Shown here: positions 1-8,204 of the stretch, in pieces
How the letters are laid out: each line of letters opens with the position of its first letter
How positions within the stretch are numbered: position 1 is the stretch's first letter
Assembly (NCBI RefSeq): GCF_006716745.1
Contig: NZ_VFPP01000001.1
Location: 5,084,001-5,148,000, forward strand
From: Saccharothrix saharensis
Lineage (GTDB): Bacteria > Actinomycetota > Actinomycetes > Mycobacteriales > Pseudonocardiaceae
DNA: 64,000 nucleotides
Direction: 5' to 3'
Notes under the pieces: model-generated
The model's database searches: none
Told to the model about the DNA's origin: nothing
What the model saw: the letters and a program-made list of their open reading frames with translations, nothing else
Translations under genes and position numbers: made by a program

Positions 1-116
1 GGCTGTCGTTCACCGGCGTGGCCGAGCAGCAGGTCGCGGAGGTGGTGCGGCAGGTGGAGGAGCTGCTGGCGCAGTACCCGGCCGCCGCCGGCTACGTGCC
101 CGAGCCCATCCTGTAG
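1..116 (+). CDS. C-terminal fragment of a gene cut by the window edge, possibly a PLP-dependent aminotransferase
   Basis: Only the last 37 or so codons are present, reading from base 3 to a TAG at 114-116. The visible peptide begins LSFTGVAEQQVAEVV and ends YVPEPIL. A leucine-serine-phenylalanine strand followed by an amphipathic helix is a common ending of fold-type I aminotransferases (MocR or class I/II), which is the only reason for the suggestion. No catalytic residue lies inside the window, so the function is a guess. Codon third positions are nearly all G or C, so it is almost certainly coding. Confidence 0.4.
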   Translation, partial: LSFTGVAEQQVAEVVRQVEELLAQYPAAAGYVPEPIL

Positions 117-122
117 CCCGCG

Positions 123-153
123 CGGTCGCGAACGGTCGACTTCCCGGCGACCG
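123..153. terminator. possible hairpin after the first gene
   Basis: CGGTCGC (123-129) pairs perfectly with GCGACCG (147-153) across a 17-base loop. It lies just past the stop at 116 and before the convergent lipoprotein gene. There is no T-run, as is usual in high-GC actinobacteria, so this is only a candidate. Confidence 0.3.
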
Positions 154-179
154 AGCCGCCGTCCGCGGAGCAGCGGCCG

Positions 180-617
180 TCAAACACGGTCCCAAACCAG
201 GCGGCCCCGGCGGGTCTTCTCGCACACCAGGTCGCGCCCCGCCGGGTCGACCGCCGTCGCGCCCTCCTCCTCGCACGGGAAGCCCTCCAGGGCCACCTCG
301 TCGAACCGGGGCGGTGTCGTCGTCGACTCGGCCGGTGGTGCGGGCTGCGGCTGGACCTGCGGTGGAGGTGGAGGCGGGGGCGGTTCGGTCGTACCGGCCA
401 CCGTCGGCGGCGGTGGCGGCGTGGTGGTGGTCGTCGTCGGGCGCACCGAGATCTCGGCCACCGCCGGGATCGAGGTCACCGGCGCCGAGCTGGACGTCGT
501 CGGGAGCACCACCGGCTCCGGGCTCGCCGACGGCTTCGCGCAGGCACCCGTGAGCAGCAGCAGGAGCACCCCGCCGCTCGCCGCGACCGGTGCTGCGAAT
601 GCCTTCCGATGGACCAC
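180..617 (-). CDS. proline/threonine-rich secreted lipoprotein of unknown function
   Basis: A 145-residue protein. The N-terminus has an Arg-Lys pair, a hydrophobic run and a lipobox LTGAC with Cys at about residue 26, so it should be a diacylglyceryl-anchored lipoprotein. Residues 45-105 are a low-complexity Pro/Thr linker with long proline runs. The C-terminal 40 residues hold two cysteines (in FPCEEEG and LVCEK) that could form a disulfide in a small outer domain. The GTG at 617 is preferred because a TACTCT box lies 7 bases upstream, suggesting a leaderless mRNA; a GTG at 638 is the alternative. No function is recognised. Confidence 0.7.
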   Translation of the reverse strand: MVHRKAFAAPVAASGGVLLLLLTGACAKPSASPEPVVLPTTSSSAPVTSIPAVAEISVRPTTTTTTPPPPPTVAGTTEPPPPPPPPQVQPQPAPPAESTTTPPRFDEVALEGFPCEEEGATAVDPAGRDLVCEKTRRGRLVWDRV

Positions 618-624
618 GCCCAGC

Positions 625-630
625 AGAGTA
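625..630 (-). promoter_or_regulatory. -10 box of a probable leaderless promoter (lipoprotein gene)
   Basis: On the minus strand TACTCT is followed by 7 bases and then the GTG at 617. A TTGGGG sequence lies roughly 17 bases upstream as a possible -35 element. This is the TANNNT-N6-8-start layout seen at several genes of the window. Confidence 0.45.
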
Positions 631-673
631 GGGCTCACCCGTCCGATACCCCAAGTGGCGTCTCCCGAGCGGC

Positions 674-1423
674 CTAAAGGCGGCCCGCTTCGATGATCCG
701 GCGCAGGAACTGCCGGGTGCGCGGGTGCACCGGCTCGCCGAGCACCTGCTCGGGCGGTCCCGACTCGACCAGCCGACCCCCGTCGAGGAACACCACCCGG
801 TCGGCGACCCGCCGGGCGAACCCCATCTCGTGGGTGGCCATCAGGATCGTCCGACCTGCCTCGGCCAGCTCCCTGACCAGCGCCAACACCTCGCCGACCA
901 GCTCCGGGTCCAACGCGCTGGTGATCTCGTCCAGCAGCAGCAGCCGCGGCGAGTAGGCCAGCGCCCGGGCGATGGCCACCCGCTGCTGCTGCCCACCGGA
1001 CAACTGCTCCGGGTAGCCGCCCGCGCGGTCCGCGAGGCCGACCCGGTCGAGCAGCTCCAGCGCGTTGCGCTCGGCCTCCGCGCGCGGCACGCCGTGCACC
1101 ACGCGCGGCGCGAGGGTGATGTTGTCCAGCACGCTCATGTGCGGGAACAGGTTGAACGCCTGGAACACGATCCCCATCGCACGCCGCGCCACGTCGGCGT
1201 TCACCCGCGGGTCGGACACGTCCGCCCCGTCGAGCAGGACCTGACCGTCGTCCAGCTCCTCCAGCAGGTTCACGCACCGCAGCAGGGTCGACTTGCCCGA
1301 CCCCGACGACCCGATCACGGTCACCACCTCGTGCTCGCGCACGTCGAGGCTGACCCCGTCCAGCACGGTGTGGTCGCCGTACCGCTTGACCACGCCCCGC
1401 ACGCTCAGCACCGGCTCGGTCAT
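674..1423 (-). CDS. polar amino-acid ABC transporter, ATP-binding protein (glutamate/glutamine type)
   Basis: A 249-residue cytoplasmic ATPase that powers amino-acid import with the permease and binding protein encoded just upstream. All ABC motifs are visible: Walker A GSSGSGKST (38-46), Q-loop at FQAFNLFPH (88-95), signature LSGGQQQR (141-148), Walker B LLLLDE (161-166) and the switch His in ATHEMGFA (198). The signature and the THEMGFA switch are typical of the GlnQ/GluA/HisP group. Its ATG overlaps the permease stop as ATGA (1420-1423), so the two are translationally coupled. The exact substrate cannot be read from the sequence. Confidence 0.93.
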   Translation of the reverse strand: MTEPVLSVRGVVKRYGDHTVLDGVSLDVREHEVVTVIGSSGSGKSTLLRCVNLLEELDDGQVLLDGADVSDPRVNADVARRAMGIVFQAFNLFPHMSVLDNITLAPRVVHGVPRAEAERNALELLDRVGLADRAGGYPEQLSGGQQQRVAIARALAYSPRLLLLDEITSALDPELVGEVLALVRELAEAGRTILMATHEMGFARRVADRVVFLDGGRLVESGPPEQVLGEPVHPRTRQFLRRIIEAGRL

Positions 1424-2250
1424 CGTCCCCCCTGACGGCGTCGCGCCCGGCGGGCCAGCGCGTCGGCGAACCGCGCCGTGGGCACGGCCAGCAGCACGAA
1501 CAGCAGGCCCGCCACCACGTACGGCGTGAAGTTGAACGCCCGCGCGTGCTCGATCTGCGCCGCGCGCACCGCGTCCACCGCGCCCAGCACGGAGATCAGC
1601 CCGCAGTCCTTCTGCAGCGCCACGAAGTCGTTCAGCAGGGCGGGCATCACCCGCCGCACCGCCTGCGGCAGCACGACCAGCCGCAACGTCTTGCGCGGGC
1701 CCAGGCCCAGCGACCGGGCCGCCGCGACCTGCGACGGGTGGACCGACTCGATCCCGGCCCGGAACACCTCCGCCACGTACGCCGTGTACGCGAGCACGAG
1801 CGCCGCGCCACCGAGCACCACGAAGTCGTTCGGCACGCCGGTCAGCCGCAGCGCGGGCAGCCCGAACCCGATCAGGTACAGCAGGATGATCAGCGGCAGG
1901 CCGCGGAACAGGTCCACGTACGCCGTGGCCAGCACGCGCAGCGGGAACCACACCGGGCCCCGCAGCGTGCGCAGCGTGGCCACGACCAGCGCCAGCACCA
2001 GGATCAGCGCGCCGCACACCGCCAGCACGCGCAGGTTCAGCCAGAGCCCTTCCAGCACCGCGGGCAGCGAGCGCCACGCGATCTCCACGTTGAAGAACGA
2101 CTGCCGCACCCGCGGCCAGCCCGGCGCGCGGGAGACGGTGACCCCGACCGCGACGGCGAACACGGCGGTCGACAGCAGGGCGACCAGGGTGGACCGCCGC
2201 GAGCGGGAGCGCTTGTAGGCCAGGCGCTCCCGCTGCAGCTCGCTCGTCAC
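1420..2250 (-). CDS. polar amino-acid ABC transporter, permease
   Basis: A 276-residue inner-membrane protein of the HisM/GlnP family. An N-terminal basic segment is followed by one hydrophobic helix, then several more membrane helices. The EAA loop that docks on the ATPase is visible as EVFRAGIESVHPSQVAAARS, and RGLPLIILLY is the usual family segment before it. The GTG start overlaps the binding-protein stop as GTGA (2247-2250), and its own stop overlaps the ATPase start, so this is the middle gene of a three-gene operon. A single permease gene suggests a homodimeric channel. Confidence 0.92.
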   Translation of the reverse strand: MTSELQRERLAYKRSRSRRSTLVALLSTAVFAVAVGVTVSRAPGWPRVRQSFFNVEIAWRSLPAVLEGLWLNLRVLAVCGALILVLALVVATLRTLRGPVWFPLRVLATAYVDLFRGLPLIILLYLIGFGLPALRLTGVPNDFVVLGGAALVLAYTAYVAEVFRAGIESVHPSQVAAARSLGLGPRKTLRLVVLPQAVRRVMPALLNDFVALQKDCGLISVLGAVDAVRAAQIEHARAFNFTPYVVAGLLFVLLAVPTARFADALARRARRRQGGR

Positions 2251-3101
2251 TTCAGCTCGGGTGCGGTGCCCGCGGACGACAGCCACTCCTGCTCGATCCG
2301 GCCCAGCGTGCCGTCGGCGCGCAGGTTCTCCACCGCCGTCGAGACGCACGCGGTGAGCGGGCTGCCCTTGTCCAGCACGACGCCGAACTGCTCGGGCTTG
2401 CCGTCGCCCGCCGGGACCTGGCCGATGATCAGGCCGTCCTCCAGCTCCGCGGACGTGATGTAGAACGCGGTCGGCAGGTCCACCACCAGGGCGTCGATCT
2501 GCCCGGCGCGCAACGCGGCCTTGCCGTCGTCGTTGGTGTTGTAGACCGCGACGTCCTGCTCGGGCTGCAGGCGCTCGGCGGCGTCGAAGCTGGTCGTGCC
2601 GACCTGCGCGCCGATCTTGACCTGCTTGAGCTCGGCCAGCGTCTTGACCGACGCGGCCTTGGACGACTTCAGCGTGATCACGGCCTGGTCCACGTCGTAG
2701 TACGGCGCGGAGAAGTCCACGGCCTGCCTGCGCTCCTCGGTGATGGAGAACTCGTTGAGGTCCATGTCGTAGGTCTTCTTGCCCGGCTGGATCGCCGCGT
2801 TGAACGGCACCCGCGTCCACACCACGTCGGTCTTGGCGTAGCCGAGCTCCTCGGCCAGCGCGTAGGCGATCGCGGACTCGAAGCCCTTGCCGTTGGCCGG
2901 GTCGTCGTCGACGAACCACGGCTCGTACACCGGCTGGTCCGTGCCGAAGGTGATCTTGCCCGGGGTCAGGGTGGGCAGCTTGTCCTTCGTGCAGGTCACG
3001 CCGTCCACCTGGTTGGTCGGCGGCGCGGTCTGGTCCGCGGGGGCGCAGGCGACCGCGAGGACGGCGGCGGTCACGGCGAGTATCAGTCCGGGTGCACGCA
3101 T
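2247..3101 (-). CDS. polar amino-acid ABC transporter, substrate-binding lipoprotein (glutamate type)
   Basis: A 284-residue family 3 solute-binding protein. The ATG at 3101 gives a short signal peptide ending AVLAVACAP, where the Cys is the expected lipid anchor. Family landmarks are [13 protein letters not shown] near the start of the mature domain, [14 protein letters not shown], and [13 protein letters not shown], the ligand-site strand common to glutamate/glutamine binders. It is the first gene of the operon with the permease and ATPase. purC starts 64 bases away on the other strand, so both promoters share this small gap. Confidence 0.92.
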   Translation of the reverse strand: MRAPGLILAVTAAVLAVACAPADQTAPPTNQVDGVTCTKDKLPTLTPGKITFGTDQPVYEPWFVDDDPANGKGFESAIAYALAEELGYAKTDVVWTRVPFNAAIQPGKKTYDMDLNEFSITEERRQAVDFSAPYYDVDQAVITLKSSKAASVKTLAELKQVKIGAQVGTTSFDAAERLQPEQDVAVYNTNDDGKAALRAGQIDALVVDLPTAFYITSAELEDGLIIGQVPAGDGKPEQFGVVLDKGSPLTACVSTAVENLRADGTLGRIEQEWLSSAGTAPELK

Positions 3102-3152
3102 GGGAGGAATCTTGCCGCAGGTGGGAAGGCCCGCCCATGAGCTGGGACGAAG

Positions 3153-3158
3153 TACGCT
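3153..3158 (+). promoter_or_regulatory. -10 box of a probable leaderless purC promoter
   Basis: TACGCT is followed by 7 bases and then the purC GTG at 3166. No Shine-Dalgarno sequence lies between them, which favours a leaderless transcript. Confidence 0.45.
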
Positions 3159-3165
3159 TCGGCCC

Positions 3166-4056
<891 letters not shown>

Positions 4057-4112
4057 TTCGCCGGCTGCGCACCCCGGCGTCACCTCGTCTTGAGGCGGGC
4101 GACACGCCGGTG

Positions 4113-4847
4113 GTGCGCACTGGAGCCGTGGTCGCCGAACTCGTGGTCTCGCTGTCCGGCGTCGGGCCGAGCACGCTCGCCCGGTGCGCCGACCTCGCCG
4201 CCGAGCTCGACCGGCGACGGGTGCCGCTGTCGCTGCTCCTCGCGCCGCGCAAGGCCGTGCCCGGTGAGGCGCTGGCCTGGGTGCGGCGGCGGGTGTCGGC
4301 CGGTGACGCGCTGGTTCTCCACGGCTTCGACCACCAGCCGGACCCGGCGCGCCGGGCCTCGGCGCTGGGCCGCCGTGCGGAGTTCGCCGCCCTGCCCGCG
4401 CACGAAGCGGGACTGCGGCTGGTCGCGGCACGGGCCGCGCTCGGGCGGTTGGGGCTGGCCACGGACCTGTTCGCGCCACCGCGGTGGCTCGCGTCGCCGG
4501 GCACGGTGGTGGCGCTGCGGCGGCACCGGTTCGCGGTGTGCGCGGACATGGCGGGCGTGCGCGACCTGCGCACCGGCGACGTGCGGCCGGGGCGCGTGCG
4601 GGTGGTCGGCGAGCACTGGAGCCACCTGCTCGGCGTCGGCCGGGCCGCGCGGCGCGGCGGGCTCGTCCGGATCGGCGTGGACGCGGCGGACCTGGACCGG
4701 CTCGCGCTGCGGGAGGCGGTGCTGGAGGCCGTGGACCTGGCCCTGCACCACGGCGCGTCGGCCACGACCTACAGCTCGACCGCCTCGCCGCGCGGCAGCA
4801 CGACCACCTCGACGCCGTCGGGTGCGGTGCCGACCAGGACGCGGTAG
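4113..4847 (+). CDS. DUF2334 / polysaccharide-deacetylase-like protein
   Basis: A protein of about 244 residues resembling the actinobacterial DUF2334 group, which has the NodB-like deacetylase barrel. Visible landmarks are VVSLSGVGPSTLARC at the first strand, LHGFDH at the expected metal-site position, PPRWLAS, and DLALHHGA near the end. The start is uncertain; GTG codons at 4110, 4113 and 4128 are all possible. The last 27 residues are Thr/Ser/Arg-rich and overlap the convergent MBL-fold gene by 79 bases, so the genuine conserved domain ends near residue 215. The substrate is unknown; cell-wall or capsule polysaccharide is only the family expectation. Confidence 0.7.
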   Translation: MRTGAVVAELVVSLSGVGPSTLARCADLAAELDRRRVPLSLLLAPRKAVPGEALAWVRRRVSAGDALVLHGFDHQPDPARRASALGRRAEFAALPAHEAGLRLVAARAALGRLGLATDLFAPPRWLASPGTVVALRRHRFAVCADMAGVRDLRTGDVRPGRVRVVGEHWSHLLGVGRAARRGGLVRIGVDAADLDRLALREAVLEAVDLALHHGASATTYSSTASPRGSTTTSTPSGAVPTRTR

Positions 4848-5380
4848 AAGATCTCGGTCTGCGCCAGGACCGCCTCGTGGATCGGCACGGCCTTGCGCGG
4901 GCCGACCCGGGCCAGGAAGTCCGCCGCCTCGGAGACCTTCAGCCAGGGCGCGGCCGTGGGCAGCCCGAGCACGTCGACGCGCTGCCCGGGCACGGTCAGC
5001 GAGTCGCCGGGGTGGTAGAACGCGCCGTGGTCGACCAGGTAGCCCACGTTCACCGGCAGCTCGACCCGTTCGTGGATGACCTCGTGCGGCGCGTCGAGGA
5101 CGGTGACGACCGAGCCGCCGACCTCCAGCACCGCACCGGGCCCGACGACCTCCGCGCCGTCCAGGGCGAACGGGGCGAACAGCCGTGCGCCCGGGTTCGC
5201 CGCGCGGACCGCGGGCAGCTTGTCGAGGTCGACGTGGTCGCGGTGCTCGTGGGTGATCAGGATCGCGTCCAGGCCCTCGACCTGCTCGAAGCCCGACGAG
5301 TAGACGCCGGGGTCGAACAGCAGCCGCGCCGCGCCTGTGTCGACCAGCAGGCACGAGTGCCCGAAGTGGGCGATCAGCAT
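4769..5380 (-). CDS. MBL-fold metal-dependent hydrolase
   Basis: A 203-residue single-domain metallo-beta-lactamase-fold protein, related to the UPF0173/UlaG group. The metal-binding motif THEHRDH (43-49) supplies His44, His46, Asp48 and His49, and YHPGDSL supplies a bridging Asp. HFGHSC at residues 5-10 is the usual N-terminal strand of the group. No signal peptide is present, so it is cytoplasmic. A GAGGAG-type ribosome site lies 8 bases before the ATG at 5380. Substrate is not predictable. It is convergent with and overlaps the DUF2334 gene. Confidence 0.85.
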   Translation of the reverse strand: MLIAHFGHSCLLVDTGAARLLFDPGVYSSGFEQVEGLDAILITHEHRDHVDLDKLPAVRAANPGARLFAPFALDGAEVVGPGAVLEVGGSVVTVLDAPHEVIHERVELPVNVGYLVDHGAFYHPGDSLTVPGQRVDVLGLPTAAPWLKVSEAADFLARVGPRKAVPIHEAVLAQTEIFYRVLVGTAPDGVEVVVLPRGEAVEL

Positions 5381-5408
5381 CCGGGTGCTCCTCTCTGGCG
5401 TGGCCGGT

Positions 5409-6380
5409 TCACCCCACCTCGAGCAGCAGGGCGTCCTCCACGTCCGGCGGCAGGCCCGCCCGCCGGGTGCGGTCCGGGCCGAGGGCTCGTTCGTGCGCCA
5501 ACGCGTCCACCGCCGTCTCGGCCGTGGGCCGGACCCGCAGGCCCGCGGCCAGCGCGGGGCCCGCGTCGCGGAACATCATCGCCCGGTGCGACGGCGGCAG
5601 CCACAGCGGCAGCGACTTCGGCCCCGTCCACGGCTCCACGCCGTGCCGCTGGAGGACCGGCTCCGGGATGCGGACCAGCACCGTTCCGGGTGGCGCCACC
5701 GCGCCCGCGACCTCGCCCAGGACCAGCGACAACGGGTTGGCCGGGCCGACCGCGTCGTACGTGCCGGCGGTGCGCCGCTCGGCGGCGTCCACGATCCACG
5801 TGGCGAGGTCGCGCGCGTCGACGTGCTGAGCCGGCTGGTCGGGCGCGTCCGGCACGGCGACCCGGCCACCCCGGGACAGCCGGTTGGGCCAGTACCCGAA
5901 CCGGTCGCTCGGGTCGCCGGGGCCGGTGATGAGGCCGGCGCGGACAATGAACGCGCGGTCGCCGACGGCGTCCAGGACGGCGTGCTCGCTCGCGACCTTG
6001 ATCGCGCCGTAGCGCTCGGACGACATCGGCGCGGCCGGGTCGTCCTCCAGCGGCTCCAGCGTGGCGGTCGTGCCGGGGACGGAGTGGTCGGCGTAGACCG
6101 AGCAACTGGAGACGAACGTCCAGTGGTCCGCCGTCACCGCCCTCAACGCCCGCCGCACCCACGTGACCGACATCTTGGCCACGTCCACCACCGCGTCGAA
6201 GTGCGCGCCCTCCAACGGCCCCAGGTCGACGTCCCGGTCGACGGGCACGAGCACCGCCCCGTCGGGCACCCGCCCGGACTCCCCACGCGCCGCGCAGACC
6301 ACCTCGTGCCCCCGCCGCACCGCCTCGGCCGCCGTCGCCTTGCTGAGGAACACCGTCCCACCGAGCACCAGGATCCGCAT
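5409..6380 (-). CDS. NAD-dependent epimerase/dehydratase family protein (atypical SDR)
   Basis: A 323-residue Rossmann-fold enzyme. The nucleotide motif is MRILVLGGTVFLSKATAAE, with GGT-x-FLS replacing the usual GxxGxxG, as in the actinobacterial reductase group related to chloroplast RNA-binding/epimerase proteins. Catalytic-type residues are SSCSVYAD and YGAIK (YxxxK). The C-terminal half has the GTYDAVGPANPL and HRAMMFRDAG segments of substrate-side domains. GTGGGGATC before the ATG at 6380 is a plausible ribosome site. It reads in the same direction as the MBL gene 28 bases downstream, so the two may form an operon. Confidence 0.85.
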   Translation of the reverse strand: MRILVLGGTVFLSKATAAEAVRRGHEVVCAARGESGRVPDGAVLVPVDRDVDLGPLEGAHFDAVVDVAKMSVTWVRRALRAVTADHWTFVSSCSVYADHSVPGTTATLEPLEDDPAAPMSSERYGAIKVASEHAVLDAVGDRAFIVRAGLITGPGDPSDRFGYWPNRLSRGGRVAVPDAPDQPAQHVDARDLATWIVDAAERRTAGTYDAVGPANPLSLVLGEVAGAVAPPGTVLVRIPEPVLQRHGVEPWTGPKSLPLWLPPSHRAMMFRDAGPALAAGLRVRPTAETAVDALAHERALGPDRTRRAGLPPDVEDALLLEVG

Positions 6381-6528
6381 GATCCCCACCCTGCGGCCGA
6401 CCCGGCCGTGCTGCCACCACATCAGCCGATAGCGAACGGGCCGCTTGGCCGGTGGTACCAGTGGTCCAGCGAACGCACGTTCGGGCTGAAGCGCTTCGGA
6501 ACGACCGGCGCGGTGCCGATACCCGACC

Positions 6529-7068
6529 GTGAGTGTGCACGCATTTGTGGACGAGTCCCGGCGAAATGACACGTACTACCTGGCGGCGGCGGTAGTGCGA
6601 CCCGGAGACCTCAGGAGCTTGCGGTCGGGGCTTCGCCGCCTGCTCTTCCCCGGCCAGCGGGAACTGCACTTCTGCAAGGAGAAGCAGGCTCGGCGCAAGC
6701 TGCTGCTGGCGAAAGTGGTCGAGCTGGGTGCCCGGGTCGACGTCTACCGGTCGAACTGCCGCCAGGGTGAGGAACGCGCTCGACAGGAGTGCCTGGCGAG
6801 GCTGGCGGAAGACCTGCTCGACCTGAAGGGACATCGGCTGGTCCTCGACAGCCGCCAGGACCGGGATTTCCTGGACGCGCACACCATTCGCCGCGTGCTG
6901 GACAAGTACCCCGAGCAGAGTCGACTCGTCTACGAGCACTGCGCCAGTTTCGACGAACCGCTCCTCTGGCTGGCGGACATCGCCGCCTGGTGCACCGGCG
7001 CGGGCGGTGAGTGGGCTCGTCGTGCCGCGCCGGTGATCGGTTCCGTGATCCGGCTCGACTGGCCGTAG
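6529..7068 (+). CDS. DUF3800 domain protein (RNase H-like fold)
   Basis: A 179-residue protein with the three acidic landmarks of DUF3800: FVDES near the N-terminus, VLDSRQDRDF in the middle, and LLWLADIAAWC near the C-terminus. These match the D-E-S, D, and xLADxxA pattern of a putative metal-dependent nuclease active site. DUF3800 members occur alone or near mobile and defence genes; this one stands alone between an epimerase and the purSQL operon. It is shorter than most members. The start is GTG 6529 or 6535. Biochemical activity is unproven for most of the family. Confidence 0.72.
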   Translation: MSVHAFVDESRRNDTYYLAAAVVRPGDLRSLRSGLRRLLFPGQRELHFCKEKQARRKLLLAKVVELGARVDVYRSNCRQGEERARQECLARLAEDLLDLKGHRLVLDSRQDRDFLDAHTIRRVLDKYPEQSRLVYEHCASFDEPLLWLADIAAWCTGAGGEWARRAAPVIGSVIRLDWP

Positions 7069-7077
7069 ACAGCGCGA

Positions 7078-7113
7078 AGCGCGGCCGCCCACCGTCCGGA
7101 GGGAGACCGCGCT
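7078..7113. terminator. weak hairpin after the DUF3800 gene
   Basis: AGCGCGG (7078-7084) pairs with CCGCGCT (7107-7113) over a 22-base loop, 10 bases past the DUF3800 stop. No T-run follows. The rest of the gap to purS (7114-7296) holds the putative purS promoter and nothing else that can be recognised. Confidence 0.25.
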
Positions 7114-7228
7114 CACTTCCTCGGCTCAACAGCCTCGGCTGTGATCAGGTTAGCAGGAACCGGGCGCCGAACGCCGCATCACGATCGGGTGATCTCCGGT
7201 GAACGTGTGCCGTCCGCCACCGGTGAAG

Positions 7229-7255
7229 TTGATGAACACCCTGGTCAGGTAGGCT
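7229..7255 (+). promoter_or_regulatory. candidate promoter of purS-purQ-purL
   Basis: TTGATG (7229-7234) and TAGGCT (7250-7255) are spaced 15 bases apart, slightly short for a sigma-A promoter. They lie about 45 bases before the purS start, leaving room for the GGAG ribosome site at 7284-7287. No riboswitch-like structure was recognised in the leader. Confidence 0.3.
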
Positions 7256-7296
7256 TTGGCAGTACCGCCAGCCCTCCTACCTTGGAGCAGCCTGTC

Positions 7297-7536
7297 GTGG
7301 CCCGAGTCGTCGTCGACGTCATGCCGAAGCCCGAAATCCTCGACCCGCAAGGACAGGCGGTGGCCAACGCGCTGCCCCGTCTCGGGTTCGACGGAATCAC
7401 CTCTGTCCGCCAGGGCAAGCACTTCGAGCTGGAGGTCGCCGAAGACGTCGACGACGCCACGCTCGCCAAGATCGCCGAGACGTTCCTCGCCAACCCCGTC
7501 ATCGAGGACTGGGTCGTGAGGCGGGTGGAGGCATGA
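7297..7536 (+). CDS. purS: phosphoribosylformylglycinamidine synthase subunit PurS
   Basis: A 79-residue subunit that bridges PurQ and PurL in the three-part FGAM synthase, helping pass ammonia between them. The sequence has the family form: [16 protein letters not shown] at the N-terminus and [11 protein letters not shown] in the middle. A TTGGAGCAG ribosome site precedes the GTG at 7297. The stop overlaps the purQ start as ATGA (7533-7536), which fixes stoichiometric translation with purQ and purL. Confidence 0.95.
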   Translation: MARVVVDVMPKPEILDPQGQAVANALPRLGFDGITSVRQGKHFELEVAEDVDDATLAKIAETFLANPVIEDWVVRRVEA

Positions 7537-8204
7537 GGGTCGGGGTCATCACGTTCCCCGGCACGCTGGACGACGTCGACGCCGAGCGCGCGGTCCGGTA
7601 CGCGGGCGGGGAGGCGGTCAAGCTCTGGCACGCCGATCACGACCTCAAGGGCGTCGACGCGGTCATCGTGCCCGGTGGGTTCTCCTACGGCGACTACCTG
7701 CGCTGCGGCGCGATCGCCCGGTTCGCGCCCGTCATGACCGAGGTCGTCGACGCGGCCAAGAAGGGCATGCCGGTCCTCGGCATCTGCAACGGCTTCCAGA
7801 TCCTCTGCGAGGCGCACCTGCTGCCCGGCGCGCTCGTCCGCAACCACAAGCTGCACTTCGTGTGCCGCGACCAGTGGCTGAAGGTCGAGAACAACTCCAC
7901 CGCCTGGACGAGCCGGTACGACCAGGGCGCGGAGATCCTCGTGCCGCTCAAGTCCGGTGAGGGCGGCTACCAGGCCGACCAGTCCACCCTGGACGAGCTG
8001 GAGGGCGAGGGCCGCGTGGTGTTCCGCTACGTCGGCGAGAACCCGAACGGCTCGCGCAACGACATCGCGGGCATCACCAGCGCCAACGGCCGGGTGGTCG
8101 GCCTGATGCCGCACCCCGAGCACGCGATCGACGCGCTCACCGGCCCGACCGACGACGGCCTGGGCATGTTCCTGTCCCTCGTCGACTCGGTGGTGAAGGC
8201 CTGA
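7533..8204 (+). CDS. purQ: phosphoribosylformylglycinamidine synthase subunit PurQ (glutaminase)
   Basis: A 223-residue class I glutamine amidotransferase that releases ammonia from glutamine for FGAM synthase. The nucleophile is Cys85 in [11 protein letters not shown], and the His/Glu partners are in MPHPEH (about 194 and 196). The oxyanion strand [11 protein letters not shown] is also present. It overlaps purS by 4 bases and purL by 1 base, in the usual actinobacterial purSQL order. Confidence 0.97.
   Translation: MRVGVITFPGTLDDVDAERAVRYAGGEAVKLWHADHDLKGVDAVIVPGGFSYGDYLRCGAIARFAPVMTEVVDAAKKGMPVLGICNGFQILCEAHLLPGALVRNHKLHFVCRDQWLKVENNSTAWTSRYDQGAEILVPLKSGEGGYQADQSTLDELEGEGRVVFRYVGENPNGSRNDIAGITSANGRVVGLMPHPEHAIDALTGPTDDGLGMFLSLVDSVVKA

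Noticed and set aside
7069..7296. Purine riboswitch upstream of purS or purF.
   Set aside because: No three-way-junction-like pairing or conserved purine aptamer bases could be found by eye in either leader; short gaps leave little room.
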